Shown here one piece after another: positions 45,745 through 58,847 of a DNA stretch of 64,000 nt (the stretch's first letter is position 1; every line of letters begins with the position of its first letter). The DNA is from Kuschelorhynchus macadamiae. Taxonomy: Eukaryota; Arthropoda; Insecta; Coleoptera; Curculionidae. Under the pieces are notes generated by a model. It was not told the origin of the DNA. It made no database searches and was given only the letters and a program-made list of their open reading frames with translations. Position numbers and translations under genes: made by a program. The stretch lies in contig JAUTXW010005222.1 of the NCBI GenBank assembly GCA_030620095.1, forward strand, positions 124,001-188,000, written 5' to 3'.

Positions 45745-46085
45745 ATGTAATTTACGCTCGTTCAAGCGGATGTAGTCAAACATTATGTCTAGAATCTAAA
45801 ATGTGATTGGCGAATAGGATAGAAGTATTGGAAATTTGAAAACGTTTTTGTTTCTATTATTTTAAATTGTTCATTAACGCGTGTTTCGATCCTTTGTCCT
45901 ATATAACATACATTGCAAGCTGGATGAGAACAATTAAGTCTGTAAACTCCAGTTCTGTGGGTTATGGGAATCATATCCTTGATATTAACTAAATGCTAGC
46001 CTAATTTATTTGTTGTTTTATAACAGATTTTTAATTTGGAAAAAGAGTTTTTCATTATAGATTGAGCAACATTTGTTTAAATGTC
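45745..46085 (-). pseudogene. Lone GIY-YIG endonuclease relic (PLE type)
   Basis: Minus-strand reading gives KLKICYKTTNKLG (about 46010-46050), then HRTGVYRLNCSHPACNVCYI followed by GQRIETRVNEQFKIIE in one 61-codon frame (45789-45974). FANHILDSRHNV follows in a shifted frame (about 45785-45820). The order TGVY...CxxCYIGQ...RxxEHxxxI...FAxHxL matches GIY-YIG nucleases carried by retroelements. This variant differs from those in PLE1-3, so it comes from another family. No reverse transcriptase was seen beside it. Confidence 0.65.
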
Positions 46086-49000
46086 TCCAAAATATTTAAT
46101 GCTTCTATAGGAGATATCCCCATTCTCGTTATTATTAAGCAACTATTTTTGAGGTGTTTATGTGTTTTTTAGTTGTTTTAAAGAGTAGATTTCTAAAGAC
46201 ATATTTTAAGGAGCGATTCATATAATTCGTTTTATCACTCTTGAGCGATTCCCATATTAAAAATTGCACTATTCAAGTTCAGAACATATTGTTAGGGTAG
46301 AAATTTAATTGGAGGAATATATGTCATATAATTAAAAACGAACTTGAAACAGGTACCCCGTTTGTTTTTTAATTAAATTATGATACGTTCTTTTAGTAAG
46401 AAACCGCATGAAATTATATAAAGCTTGCAAACACATTTTTTTACTCAAAATTTAATTTTTCTAACTGGTTGAGTTACTTTCACTCAAAGATAAATTACTT
46501 ATGTTTTACCAAAATAATTTGAAATGAATAATTAAAAATCAGATTTGGTGTTCGCTTTATCTAGACTATTTATTCTTTTAAGTTAAAGTTTTGAGATCAC
46601 TTGTGTAATCCAAAGGTAAAACAGAATAAACCAAGTGTATTCTGACAGTTTAATTTATTTATACTGCAACAAATAGTTAAAAACAAAATTAAAATAAATT
46701 CGTGGGACTTAACCCTCAACATTATCTAAGCAGTATCACTAAGCTGCTTTATCTGATTTGAAATAAATTTCTAAGCAATATGTGAAGTTTTTCATTTAAA
46801 AATACTATTTTTGATGAATGTTCGAATGAGGGGAAAATATGTATAATGTATTTTTACAAAAACACATTTTGTACAAACTACTCTAAACAGTTATTAAGGA
46901 TAAATACTTAATACGGCAAACAACCATAGGTTCAAACCTTAAAATTTTTATTTGTTAATTCCATTTTATTTTCAACCTAGCAGACACAATAAGCCTTGTT
47001 TTGTTTAAAAAATAAACGAAAAGTACTTCGGGTGTTTGGAATTATAAGAAGAGTGATTTATCTATTTTAGACTTAAGAACTAGTGAGTAGGAAGTGAATG
47101 TATTTTTCTGCCATTATTGTTCATTTATTTGAGTAATTCTAAGTTGGTCTGGGCATCAAATAGAAAATCTTGTTGAAATGTGTAAAATGATATCTAGTTT
47201 CAGCTGAAGAAGTTGAGCGAAGCATAAAAATGGTACTTGTGTGGCTTGTAGACGTAAATTTTCGGAGAAAGGCAATTTTTCCCAACGATATTTTTTTCTC
47301 GGAAAACGGTAATTTTTTTTAATTGAAGATTTTGTTCTTTTTTTATTTAAACATGTTTAAGGGACAATAATTGTTCATAAAATGCTGGGAAACGTTTTTT
47401 CTTTTCTTCCTGATGCCTGTTGACTCTTTACTTTGCCCTACATGTCCGAAATCCAAATATAAATAATTTATGTTAAGCGATACCAAAATTATTTTGAAAA
47501 AGTGTTCTCATTCTCCAAGGTTTAAGACCGAATCTTAGTGATAGAGCAGTTTAGGATATATGGGAAGTATTTTGCGTCTAAGAGTTTGCCTACCTACTTG
47601 TTCTGGAATACCATGCGTATTCTTGAAGGTGTGCTTCACATGTAGATCAAATTTATACCTGCAGGTTTACAAAAATTTGGCCTATATTTTAGTGATAGCG
47701 AAGTAAACCTAAGCAACGAATAAAAAAAATAGAAAAAACTACTGACACATAAAAGTTCATGTATCCAGTGTCATAGTATTTATCACAATTCTTTTCGATC
47801 AACAATCAATAGAGCGTGAGGTTATAGAAACATTAATATATACGCTTTTTTCATTAAACGTATAATTAGCTCCTTTCTTTCTATATTTCTGTATTTTTAA
47901 AATAGGTTAACAAACGCTAAACTGATTGCTATCTAATACAACCTTTTTATTTTTACTAGGTAGCTCTATCAAACAATTTCATAAGTTCAACGTTTATATA
48001 ATCTACTTTGAATTGCTCACCTAGAGATTTCGTAAAGTTTACCTGTGTGACGAAACATATATTATGAAATAAACGCACTTGTATGCTACTACTGTCCTGC
48101 ATTAAACATTGATGAGAAAAATGTCCTAGCTGTTCCAGAAAATGGACGTTTTCGCTTGTCTTGCCCCTCTATTGTTGCCGACCCTCTATAAAATTCTCAC
48201 AATGAATGCAAGATTAAAATGTCTCAACATAGAAAGCTACGAATACCGAACTAAGGTTTAGTATGATATGAAGCTTTGTTCACTTATTTTTTAAACATAC
48301 TATAATGTAACAAAAGCTCTAAATAAGCCTTTGATGTACTTTAAGGAAGGAGTATTATGATTCTTATCTTCTGTTAATATCCCTATTTTTTTCAATTCCG
48401 TTAGTATCATGTCATAATATTGAAATAAGTTTAAACATTGTAAATGGTGCTGTAACTATATTTCTGATGACAATAATTTTTTTGTGGTTCATATAGGTAT
48501 GATAGCTCGCTATTTAAAATTCGTTAAGCCATTTGGAAATTATGTGAAACTAAAGAAATTTAAACAATACAATACCTTTCTGAAGTCGAGTAAAGTGACA
48601 ATTATCATGAAATAATTTATATATGATATATTATCCAAGCCGCAAATTAAATCAAGAACGTTTTCCAAATTTTGTAATTTTTTCCGTAGACAAAGACATG
48701 TTGGCTCCCTTCTTAAACATTTTAACCAAAATAATAGTTCCATAAAACTAAATTGCAGAACGCTATTTTTGAATTACTTCAAGTGGAAGACAGCAGGTCG
48801 TAACTAGAAACCAAAACCGATTATACTCCCAATAGATAGTGCAAATAATGCAATCTTCGGCGAATTTAGGATCGAGAGAATTCCTCAGAGCTCAACTTGT
48901 ATCACAGCCAGAGTTGCCAGTCGGCAGCGACCTGCGACCTATACTTAGCTATCCCGTTTACCTCAATAGATCAGTTTATTTTACTTTGTAATTATTCTTA

Positions 49001-49229
49001 AAACACGTATTAAAATATTTCCAAGCGAGAAGACCTTAATAGTGCTACTGAAAACACCGCGTCAAAAGGAGGTTTTTTTCCTCGCCCGAAGAGGTACCGC
49101 CCCGCACACACGTTTCAAGGACTGATGAAATCTTTAGTGACGTTTCCAGCTCTATCTATATGAGTCGGTTTTTATAATCCATTCCCTTTCTTTCTTTTCT
49201 TTAACTTCTTTTTCTTTCTTATTTTACCC
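46086..49229. other. 3.1-kb stretch, nothing recognised
   Basis: AT-rich with only short frames. A GC-richer patch near 48890-49150 precedes the LINE relic and may belong to its 5' region. Confidence 0.4.
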
Positions 49230-50285
49230 AAGCTCAACAATGTTATATGATGATAGCTTTTCCTCAAGTAAAATATTCCAGAATCAAACTAGCTCTCCGT
49301 TTGGATCTCCGAATGAGGGGTACATGTGACGCTTTACAATCGAAATGTTATATATCATTCACCTATATCTGTGGCTTGAGTAAAAATATCAACTCTGTTC
49401 ACCACTATATCCAATTCCTATCCGAAACCAAAATAGGCCGTAAAAATGTAACTATCTTTACTTTAAACTTTTTTCATTATTCCGCCTGAACAGTGGCATT
49501 TGCGTCTAAGTTCACAGTAGTCTATCCTTTACAAGTCTTCCAAATCTTGAATCCATCAGATGCAACATCATATGGCTCAAACCATCTCTCAGAATTTCCA
49601 TTAAATTTATTTGTTGTATTTATCCTCAGATAATTCTTTTAACATGCTCCTTAACTTTCTTTCCGCTAAAGTGGATTTCCAACCTAACAACAATTTTCTA
49701 ACTTAACCAACATCATTAGAGAACCTCTCTACTTCCCACGCATCGTCACACATAATGAAAACCCATTGGACCTCTTTCTCTCCACTGACCCAGAACCTTA
49801 TCAGTTTTCCATTTCCGCTTCCCTGGGTTCTTCTGACCACGGTCTAATTACTGTTTCTTGTCCTATACTACAGAGAGTTGTAAAATATTCGACACCTCGT
49901 GCTATTTGGCTGTTATAATTCCGCTAATTGGGGTGGGTTGCGAGATTTTTACTTTTCCTTCCATTGGAATGATGTTTGTTTCTCTACCAGCGATCCTTCA
50001 AAAATTTGGTCGCAAATCTCGGATGTAATTTAATTAGGTATATAAATTTTTTTTACTACATTCTATTGTGGCTTTAAAACCTCTTAAAAATAAAACTTGG
50101 TTTTCAAAATCCTGCGATAATGCCAGACTGGAGAAAATCCTTATAAAATTGTCGTTAAGAATCCTATTTCACGAAACCTACAGGCTAAAAACTAGGTACA
50201 ATAGCATCATTTTCGACGCCAAAAATACCGTCAACAAACGGCAAAAAGGCAAAGTTCTTTCTTGCTAAAATGGTAGCCAATCCTT
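49230..50285 (+). pseudogene. Jockey/CR1-type LINE relic, endonuclease half
   Basis: Frames on the plus strand give CYISFTYICGLSKNINSVHH followed by FLSETKIG (49350-49450), the start of an APE-type endonuclease. Later come SEFPLNLFVVFILR near 49590 and HNENPLDLFLSTDPEPY near 49755-49805. GSSDHGLITVSCPI (about 49825-49870) is the SDH motif near the end of the domain. TPRAIWLFNSANWGG-like and HWNDVCFSTSDPSKI (49960-50005) pieces then lead towards the RT. Many stops and frameshifts are present. The copy is interrupted after about 50285 and resumes near 52885. Confidence 0.78.
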
Positions 50286-50389
50286 TACAACCTCCTTTCT
50301 TTTATCTTGTTTATTTTTTTTATTTTACATTGTTTTACTCGGTGCTCAGATTCTTTTATTTCGGAGGCGTTAGGGCGTGAGTTCAAATA

Positions 50390-52880
50390 ATTTAAACAAT
50401 ATTGTGGGCGCCAGGCCTAGAGTGGCCAAAGAGGTTGAGCAGAAAAGAAAAAAACAAGATAGATACTACTGTACGCTAAGACACAATACTTAAGTTAACT
50501 TGTAATGTAGCTTCTCAAAACCTTCTAATTCCTGCAATGGACAGATTATAAATAAAAGAATGAAATACTAATGCAAGGAAATTTATTGTAAATTGTATAT
50601 AAAATATAAGTATAAATATCACAGTGGTATTAAATGTTGTTCAACATAATCAACAGTAACAATCAAATCACCACATATGAGGTAAAACGATAACTACATA
50701 ATTCATGAAATTAAATGTGCCAAATGAAATAATATTTATATCTTTAAGTTTAATATCTTGAAAGTACTGAAACATTTTGATACATAAATTTACCATAAAA
50801 GTTAAATGAACTACCAGTAATTAAATATTTTGATTATTAAAATTTAAATTATGCAAAACTGATTAGGTGGAAAGATTGGAGTGAATATTTAAAGTATTAA
50901 AATTTTAAATTAAGTAAAATGATTAGATGGATAATTGAAAAGAAAGAGAGAGGGCAAGGATACAACCTTGAATTAAATTTTATTTTCTTAATTAAGTTTT
51001 ATATTTGTTACCAAATATTGTTGAAAGAGCATAGCATGAATGTTGCAAAAACCAGATTTAATAAATATTATTTTATAAAAACCTCATATGAGAGATGCAG
51101 ATATTAGTATCATATACCGATATTGGCTGAAAATCACCGATAATAAGAAGATGGGCTGTAATGCAAAATATATTCAAACAATCATAAAACTATAACAGGT
51201 GGCTGAAAATCATAGGTAATTTTAGGAAGTACTGCCCATTACAAAAAACTTAACACTTATGACACTAAGACATGGGTACCCAATATACACTCAACATACC
51301 TAATATAACTTATACTACAAAAAACATAAAGTCTCTTACTCTATAAGCTATGAGCACTTACAAAGCAATTATTTAAAAAAAACAATAAGAGTGTTTTACA
51401 AAACTCAAATTTAATAAAATAAGCCAGAAGATGCAATGAATTCTTTACTCAAAATCAACTAATTAAATAAAATACAACAAAGTAATACTTTGGAGAGTTA
51501 TAGGTACCGAAATTAGAATAAAAGTTTATAGTTACTGATTTGCAGATGAATTCATGAGAAGCTATTTAGAATTAAATTGGTTAATGACTTAAAGTGACTT
51601 TATAAAAGTAATTATAGTGCGAGAAGGCTGAATAATTGAAAAATTAGCAACGAAAGATCAAATTTCTAATGTACGCTCAGGGTAAGTAGAACACTAGTAG
51701 TAAAGCTACCTTTTATAAGCTAAACAAGGAAAGGTACTTATCTTTAGACTCGGTGTTGGGTTGGTTCCCTAAATGAAGACTTTCCTCAACGCTTCACAGC
51801 AGCGGTTAGCCTATAAGCTCAACCAAAAGGAGGTGGTCCTCTAGACGAGCAGACTGCAACGGAGGCCCCAAAACAGCACAAGCAAACAAGGAAAACCTCA
51901 AATGCCCCGTTCCAGCTACGCCACGGTAGTCCAACCAGAATCTAAGTTTCCAACTTCCTGCCTGATGTCCCTAAGTTGACCTGCCTAAGCCACTGTTCTT
52001 CCCACAATAAAAGAGTGATGTTGATTTTATTGTGATTGCGGTATTAATTAAAATATGCTCCTGCTGTAGGTTAAAAGGTCTTTGTAGTAGGATAAAAGCT
52101 TCTTGCAGTACGTTAAAAGCCTGAAAAGATAGAGAAATGCGCTGAGTACCAACCCACGTGGCGACTATTCCATGAACCATCTCCCTAGCAAGATTTTCTA
52201 ATAATTTTGAATGACTAATTACCTGATGTTATGGCTTTGAGTAGTCTTGAAGTGCTTTCCAATCCCAATTAAGGCTTCATAGAATTCGCCGATCAGTAGA
52301 ACTTCTTACACGTCGTGTAAAATGGCGGCACAAAAAAACTATGAGAACTAACACTTCATTATTATTCTGCAGAGAGGTAGTAAGAGAGGATCTCTTTGTT
52401 CGGTCCGAAGGGTTTATAGTCCTAACATAGCGAAAAAAATTATGTATCCTGTTCCGGTACATGGTACCAACCTAGTACTCTCGATGACAGAAACCCTCGA
52501 CAGACATTAAAAAAATCACTTTATCATCCCGAAAAGTCTCAAAACATCTCCCTTTGCTACGGAACACCACCACCGATCACCACTAACGAGACAAAATCAG
52601 CTGATATAACCTCAGACTTTGAAACCCCTGACATAATTTGGAAATAAAACATAGGGTATAACGGGTTGCCTGCAGTAAGGTGTCGCCAAACAACGATCTC
52701 GGATTTTATTAACATTAGGGACTTGTCGCGTCGTTGCTTTATTATTTACGATAATTATTGGTTTGTATTTTATATATTTGACTGTCTTAAAAGAAACAAA
52801 ATATCAGATATTTTGTGAATAAATAAGTGATAATTAAGAACTTGACCGTTGTAATAATCATTTTCAAAATGATTGTTACA
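50390..52880. mobile_element. ~2.5-kb insertion of unknown type splitting the LINE relic
   Basis: The LINE coding remnant ends before it and resumes directly after it. Tentative ends are TGTGGGCGCC (50393) and GATTGTTACA (52880), a TG...CA pair as in LTRs, but no repeated LTR or target duplication is visible, so the borders are soft. The interior has no recognisable protein. A diverged ~75-bp duplication lies near 50830-50935, and 51760-52010 is distinctly less AT-rich. A 31-bp palindrome sits at the right end. It may be a long solo LTR or a non-autonomous element. Confidence 0.45.
52850..52880. repeat. 31-bp palindrome
   Basis: TGTAATAATCATTTT, a central C, then AAAATGATTGTTACA. The two 15-base arms match at 14 of 15 positions. 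It sits at the junction with the LINE relic. Confidence 0.85.
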
Positions 52881-52884
52881 CCTT

Positions 52885-54110
52885 TTGGTGGCTTGCTAAA
52901 AACATTAATCAAAACTTCTGCAAAAGTTTCTCTCCACCCTTACCTTCTCATGAGGAAATCGTTCCACGTCTAAAGCAAAAGATGAGCTTTTGCTTTAGAC
53001 CTTCAGGATTGAAATGGTATTCTAAACACTTAATACCAAATAGTCTTCTGGCTTTGATGGTATTCCGGCCATAGTAGTAAAACAGTGTACTTCTAAACTG
53101 TCCCTATCCTTACTACGTTGTTCCAAACTTCCTGTGACAAGTCTGCTTTTGTGCATTATGTTAATTTCAACATTTCAGCACTTTTTAAAAGGCATTCTGC
53201 CTATGGGTTTCCTTCAAAACTTTGTACTTGGCTTGTCAGTTTTGTTTCGAACAGAAGTATTTCTGGAATGGTTGATAGTCATTCGTCTGACTTCTACAGA
53301 ATCATATTGGAACCTACACTATTCTTTCTGCACATTAATGATCTACTTTCTTCTACTAGCAGTCCTGTTCACGGCTATGGTGACGATAGTACACTCCACT
53401 CCAACATACAATTTTTTTGTTTCCTAGACTAAAATTAATGTTAAGGTAGGGTGATGACTGTATCTCTAACCGAGGCTTTTTAAAATCGAAGAATGAGGAG
53501 CAAAGAACCGTGTCTAGTTTGACGCCACTAAGACAAAATGTTTAATATCTCATAAAATATATCCCAATAAGTACACCATTCAAATAAATAATCAGATGCT
53601 TGAAGACAAAGATTACAGATTACTTTAGCCTAGTTGGTATCACTTTTCAGAAATATCATCGCTGGTATGATCACATCACTTTAATTGCCACAGCAGCTGA
53701 GAAGAAATTGGGTTTCCTTTTCCAAGTTCAAAAATACTTTTCTTCTGCCAACTTGTATATCCTTTATACTTCGCAAATCAGACCTCAGATTAGCTCGCAT
53801 ATATGTGGAGCAGCCTCTCCTTCAATCCTTAAAATCCTTGACTCTGTCCAAAAAATATCTATTCGCCTGATTGATGATCCAAACATCTAAGAACATCATC
53901 GAATTGTGGACGATCTCTCTCTATTTTACAGAGTATCCAGAGTATCCTGATCACCAGTAAAAACACTAAAGACCTTTCCTCCTTCTCCTAATCCGCAAGT
54001 GTTTAGGTGTTAAAAGAAGTTTAATGAACTTTCCCTCTCTTTACTGAAGCAACCTTTAAAAAGCAACTTAAAAAAATCTTCATTCATGTCAATTAATTTT
54101 ACAATTAAAG
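52885..54110 (+). pseudogene. Jockey/CR1-type LINE relic, reverse transcriptase half
   Basis: In shifting plus-strand frames: LAKNINQNFCK with PPLPS (52890-52950), then SAFVHYVNFNISALFKRHSA with YGFPSKLCTWLVSFVSNRSI (53150-53260). LEPTLFFLHINDLLSSTSSP and VHGYGDDSTLHS follow (53310-53400), where GYGDD replaces the catalytic YADD. The C-terminal part is LGFLFQVQKYFSSANLYILY (53705-53770), CGAASPSILKILDSVQK and IRLIDDP (to 53880). Tail residues resemble FKKQLKKIF near 54055-54085. This continues the endonuclease half at 49.2-50.3 kb. It is degenerate and inactive. Confidence 0.82.
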
Positions 54111-55039
54111 CCGATACGATGATCTATGCGGAGTATAATCGGCCTTTGCCTGAAGTTAGTAGATAACAAAACACCAAACTGTTCCGAAAACAGTATCTAT
54201 ATTATTTTATGCAAATCTTCTCCGGTCTTGCCACAGCCAAAACCTATAAGCATTCGATTCAAATTTGTTAAAAATGTAATTTTACGATCAAAGCTGCCTT
54301 TACTTGTAAATAGATTCTTAATTTTCACAACATTGGGTCATCTGTTATTTCTAGCGATCTAACGGGTTCTAAATATTAATTGTTTGTTTTTTTAAATCTA
54401 AATTAGAATATTGTTAATATTCATGATAAAGGTCCAACTCCTTTGTATTATCTAATTTGGGAAAAATCAAATTTACAAAAGCAGATTGGATTAGATTAGC
54501 GTATTTTTCAGTCGTGATTGGCGGTTATTGAAATTGTGTATAAAAATAGTTCAATGGTGCTTGCTGGCTTTTTTCTTACTTCATTTTATCTTTATTTTGT
54601 TCTGAAAATCCTGGAAGAAAAAATTTTTTTCAAACAATTTGTCTATCTAAGTTTTGCTGCTTTACAAGTTTTACTTTCATATTAACTGTATTTGTTTTTG
54701 CCGGTTTTAGAGGGGCTAAAAGTTGTAATTTTCGATCTGAGAGCTTTCAACCTAAATTCAAAAGGCTATTTTTTACTTATATTAATGGCTTTAGTAGATT
54801 TTGACTTCGATTCAATAATGGACTCTATAAAGCTTTGACTGTTATAATTAGGCAGATGAGTGAGTGTATGCTAACATGATGAATCACCGTTTACCGTTAT
54901 TAGTTTTTACACACTAAGTAGTCGACAGTTAATCTGTTAGTCCAAAAATGTCCTCACAGATAAAGTATTATATTCGTAAAGAAAATCCCTTTTGATATTT
55001 TTTAAATCTTTTATGTGTCGGTTTGTGTGTTGACGGCCT
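54111..55039. other. Probable LINE 3' tail and unrecognised DNA
   Basis: The first ~400 bp may still be LINE 3' untranslated sequence. I see nothing further. Confidence 0.35.
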
Positions 55040-55215
55040 AAAACTACTCTAACTTCACATATTCGTAAAATCGACGTATCCAATTGACATCAAATTCTGC
55101 ACAAAAATTAAGTTTGATGTGGAAATTTCGCACAAGAATTAAGTGTGATATAGGGATGATCTAGTAAAATTTTGGTGTAAATCTAGTATGGAGAACAAAA
55201 TAGCGGCATTATACA
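55040..55215 (+). repeat. Dispersed copy of the window-start repeat
   Basis: It contains 'ttgacatcaaattctgcaca', 'aattaagtgtgatataggga' and 'gtaaaattttggtg', then a degenerate 'atggagaacaaaatagcggc' block, the same order as the modules at 1-740. An internal partial duplication is present (ttctgcacaaaaattaag / tttcgcacaagaattaag). Confidence 0.6.
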
Positions 55216-55730
55216 ATATTAACAATATCAGTATCAAAAATTACTTAACTAATTATCACATTGGGCAGAGTGAGAGATTGAACTAAAACTAACAGAACTA
55301 AAAAAATCTTGGAATAAAACGGTATATATTTTGAACATTTATTGAAGTGACATATCTTAAATAGCAATAATTTGGCCTTAATTGTTTAAATTGCTTTCAG
55401 GTGTTTTAGTTGACGAAAATATTTAATGTCACATTTCACTTCCTTAAAGAAAACCTTTTTTCACCGATTAAAATAATTATTATATATTATAAATACGGAA
55501 CTAAAAAAAAACAATTAAACAGACTAAAAGAAAATAAAAATAGTATAATAGAATATGGATGCAACGTTTTTATTTAAATATGCAGTATGTGAGTATGTGC
55601 ATCATATGGGTACGTAAAATGTGTGCAGGTAAATAATTTATATTCCGAGCAGTCTAAATGATTGTTAGATATGTAACTAAAGTAAGGTATTGGTACTATT
55701 TGTATCTTTATTGCATAAATAGTTTTTTTA
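55216..55730. other. Non-coding, nothing recognised
   Basis: AT-rich, no motif. Confidence 0.4.
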
Positions 55731-56021
55731 TATCAAGAGAAAACGTCCAAATATGCGGAGCTGGCCATCGAGATACAGCAGATGTGGCAACTGAATAAGG
55801 TTCATGTGATACCGATCATCGTATCATCAACTGGACTAGTTCCAAAAACACTAGAACAGAATATAAAAATCATAGGAATGCATACTAACATCTTCACCGA
55901 CATCCACAAGGCAGTCCTGCTCAGTACTTGGCACAGTGAGAAAATTCTTACAGGACAACACATAGAACTAATAGAAACTAGCCCACTGCTTTTGATGCAT
56001 GCATCCGGGATGGGCTTGTAA
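55731..56021 (+). pseudogene. C-terminal fragment of a non-LTR retrotransposon protein
   Basis: An open plus-strand frame reads EKTSKYAELAIEIQQMWQLN, then VHVIPIIVSSTGLVPKTLEQ. It continues with IHKAVLLSTWHSEKILTG. This resembles the conserved block (K...Y.dL..Ei...W......IPivi...G.vp..l...) at the C terminus of many insect LINE ORF2 proteins. No RT is seen upstream on this strand. Family assignment is from memory and unsure. Confidence 0.5.
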
Positions 56022-56520
56022 CCCAACATTTGTTGAGAAGTTGATTGTGAATAATAATATTAAAAATATGATATTTTTTCATAAATTCAAAAAAAAAATG
56101 GGGAAACTTCTGATTCACGTCCAATACCAACCCTAGATCTCTAGCAGTGGTGACATAAGGCAGTTTTCGATCAACAAGCATTAGGTTAACTCGACTTTCA
56201 ATTATTTTACTGTACTTTTTTGAACCGAAAACAAGAGCAGAACACTTGTTAGGATTAAGCTTTAAATAATTTTTATCCGCAACGTTTTGATACCATCTAG
56301 GTCATAGTTAACTTTATTGCAGGTAGTAATGCTGGGATATAACCCGTTTCCAAGCAGCAGTTAATTATATGGGTTATATGCTTACTCATTGCCGGTAAAT
56401 AATTCTTTAGCATTTTGGCGCTAATAAGATCTGAACCCCGGGCTTTTACTTTCTAGGCATCGACAATCTTTACAAAATCATTGATTTCCACTAATTTAAA
56501 ATCAGCACAAATGTGTCCTT
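55990..56520 (-). pseudogene. Non-LTR (jockey-like) reverse transcriptase relic, minus strand
   Basis: The minus strand yields EINDFVKIVDA and SDLISAKMLKNYLPAMSKHI (56380-56490), then THIINCCLETGYIPALLP (56320-56370). These are RT blocks 0-1 of jockey/I-type LINEs. ADKNYLKLNPNKCSALVFGS (56230-56290) and LPYVTTARDLGLVLDV (56110-56165) come from after the catalytic motif, so the YADD region has been deleted. Its end overlaps the plus-strand LINE fragment tail to tail. Confidence 0.7.
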
Positions 56521-58847
56521 AAATTTATGATTCTTAAAAAAGGCAGTTATTTCAGCACAACTGTTTTGCTTGGAAAATATATTTAAATTTTTATAAAGTG
56601 TTTTCATATAATTGCACTTACGTGCAACTCAAATTTCATGTAATATTAAATATCGCTATCGAAAAGGTGGTAGTAATTAAAAAACGCAATATTGCCATTT
56701 GAAGAAATAGTGTTTAGATTTTTAGCTCCTAACCAGTAACGTGTATATTTTTTAGGTAAAGAAATAGCTTATATTAGGACTTGAAAAATCTATAATTGTC
56801 ACATAAACTTAAATATTGTATATTTTTTTTTGCTTTTTCGATGTCTGAGTTTTTTTTTAACTCGAACTTTATTTAATTTAAGCGAAATAATTTGGGGCGT
56901 TTTATATAATTTTTGAGATTTAGTCAAATTAGTCAATTATGGTGAACCCTTTTTCATATTTATTTCATAATATGATATTTTATCTCCCTTTTATTTGGAA
57001 AATATTTCCATACCCAGCTATTTTATACCGAATATTAAAAAAGATTTATATTCGTAGAACATCAATATGCCTCTGAAAGCTACCATCATCTCAGACAGTT
57101 AGCAACCTTAATAAACAATGACGCAATTTCGCTGTCATATTCAATGACGACCGTTCATAAATAAAACCGAAGGAAAGCTGGAAGAATATAATGCGAGCGT
57201 CGACGGCTTAAAATGTTTGACTTGGACCTTTTTGTTTGACTATACTTATGATGGAAAACAGAGGTTTGATAAAAAAAACTATGGCGAATATTAACTAAGA
57301 TGTCAACTTGTATTTGAAAATGTAAAAAAATGTGTATGTGTTATTTTTTACTTAAGGTAAATATAATATGTGTATCTATTTAACCGAAATAAATATAATT
57401 CAGATATAATTAGTACATTATATGAGCAATTAAAGTTCTGAATTTGGTAGTTCTTATAAACACTGTAATAGAAGCGAATATTCGTAATGGGGGGCGTTGG
57501 AGTAACCAAAGCTACAATATTTTAAATATGGTGGTTTAAAAGTTATGACTAGCTGTACGATGTAAGCATCCTGCATAGCGAGTACGGGCATTCATTGGCA
57601 AACAATTTTTTCACAAATTCTTTAAATACTAATACAATTTTTTTCATAAAGTTTAACGCATTTTATGTTCTTTTATACACGTCGAGTCAAAACGTCTAGG
57701 TTTCCATGAGTAACAGAAGTACACTTACATTAAAATTATTTTTAATTTTCTTAATACTAAAATTAAGGAATGCAAAATATACAGCAAAAAAAGCAAATCG
57801 TATTATGTAGAGGCGTTTTTATCTCTTGAAGCAAAAAGGCAAAAGACTGGTAATAGGATTGATGTGGCTTAATTTTAATTTATTTAATCATAGTAATTTT
57901 TGGAAAACAAACCACTATTATTACTACTCACACTTCTATTATTACTACTCCCCATACTATCACTACAACTGCTGCTACCACTTATATATTTTATTTGCAT
58001 GCGACTCGGCCGTATGCGGGCATGCGGTCGAGTGTGTAAAATACACTTTCCACAATTCTTGGAAACAATATTTTTTCTACGAGCGTAGGAAATAAAACTA
58101 TATCTACTTAATAATTATTATTATGAAAAAAATAAAATATCCCACAACAAAAGAAAATTATGGTTTTTCATTATTTTTTAAGTCACAAAAACAGTCAACC
58201 AAAGAGAATTATGTCCAATAAATTTCAACTCAAAACCTATTATAGTTATTGTTTATTATTTACAATATTTATAGAAAAATTTAATTTAGAAAAATAACGA
58301 CTATTTCTTATGCGTGGAAGCATAAAAATAAAGCAGAAGTATAAATAACACTTATTTATTTTACTTACTTTCTACACTAGTGCTTAAAAGTGCCAGACAT
58401 GCGAAAAATAGACACTTTTCGCACACCTTTAAGTAGGTTTTGGAGCTTAAAAATAAATGTGCTTGTCCGAGTAACAGCAATTAGACAAATGTAATTTTTT
58501 AGTAGTTGTAAACTTTTGCATTTGGAATTTTTAATTTTTAGTTTTATAGTATGAAAGGCGAATTGGTTGATATGATATTTCTATTGGCCGGATATTATCG
58601 CAATACTCTATTTATATCGCAAATGTATCTTTTTATTTACTCTCATTTACGAAAGTTTGTTATCTCTCATTTACGAAAGGTTGTGTGACAGTAGGAAAAA
58701 TTAATACTGTTCCAAAAACAGTCTTTAATGAGGTAAATACATTTTCGGTGCTGAGGGGAATGCAGTTTTAACAAGAATTAAAGGGAAATGTTTCTTAAAA
58801 TCTGCAACAGATGTAATTATTACTAATAACAATTTAATTATGTAGGT
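56521..58847. other. Mostly non-coding, one short-period repeat
   Basis: Nothing is recognised except the trinucleotide-like patch at 57905-57985. Direct duplications 'ctctcatttacgaaag' occur at about 58640 and 58664. Confidence 0.4.
57905..57985. repeat. Imperfect (ATT/ACT)n trinucleotide repeat
   Basis: Runs such as ACCACTATTATTACTACTCA and TTATTACTACTCCC with substitutions. Open frames of 62-89 codons in this patch are by-products of it. Confidence 0.75.
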
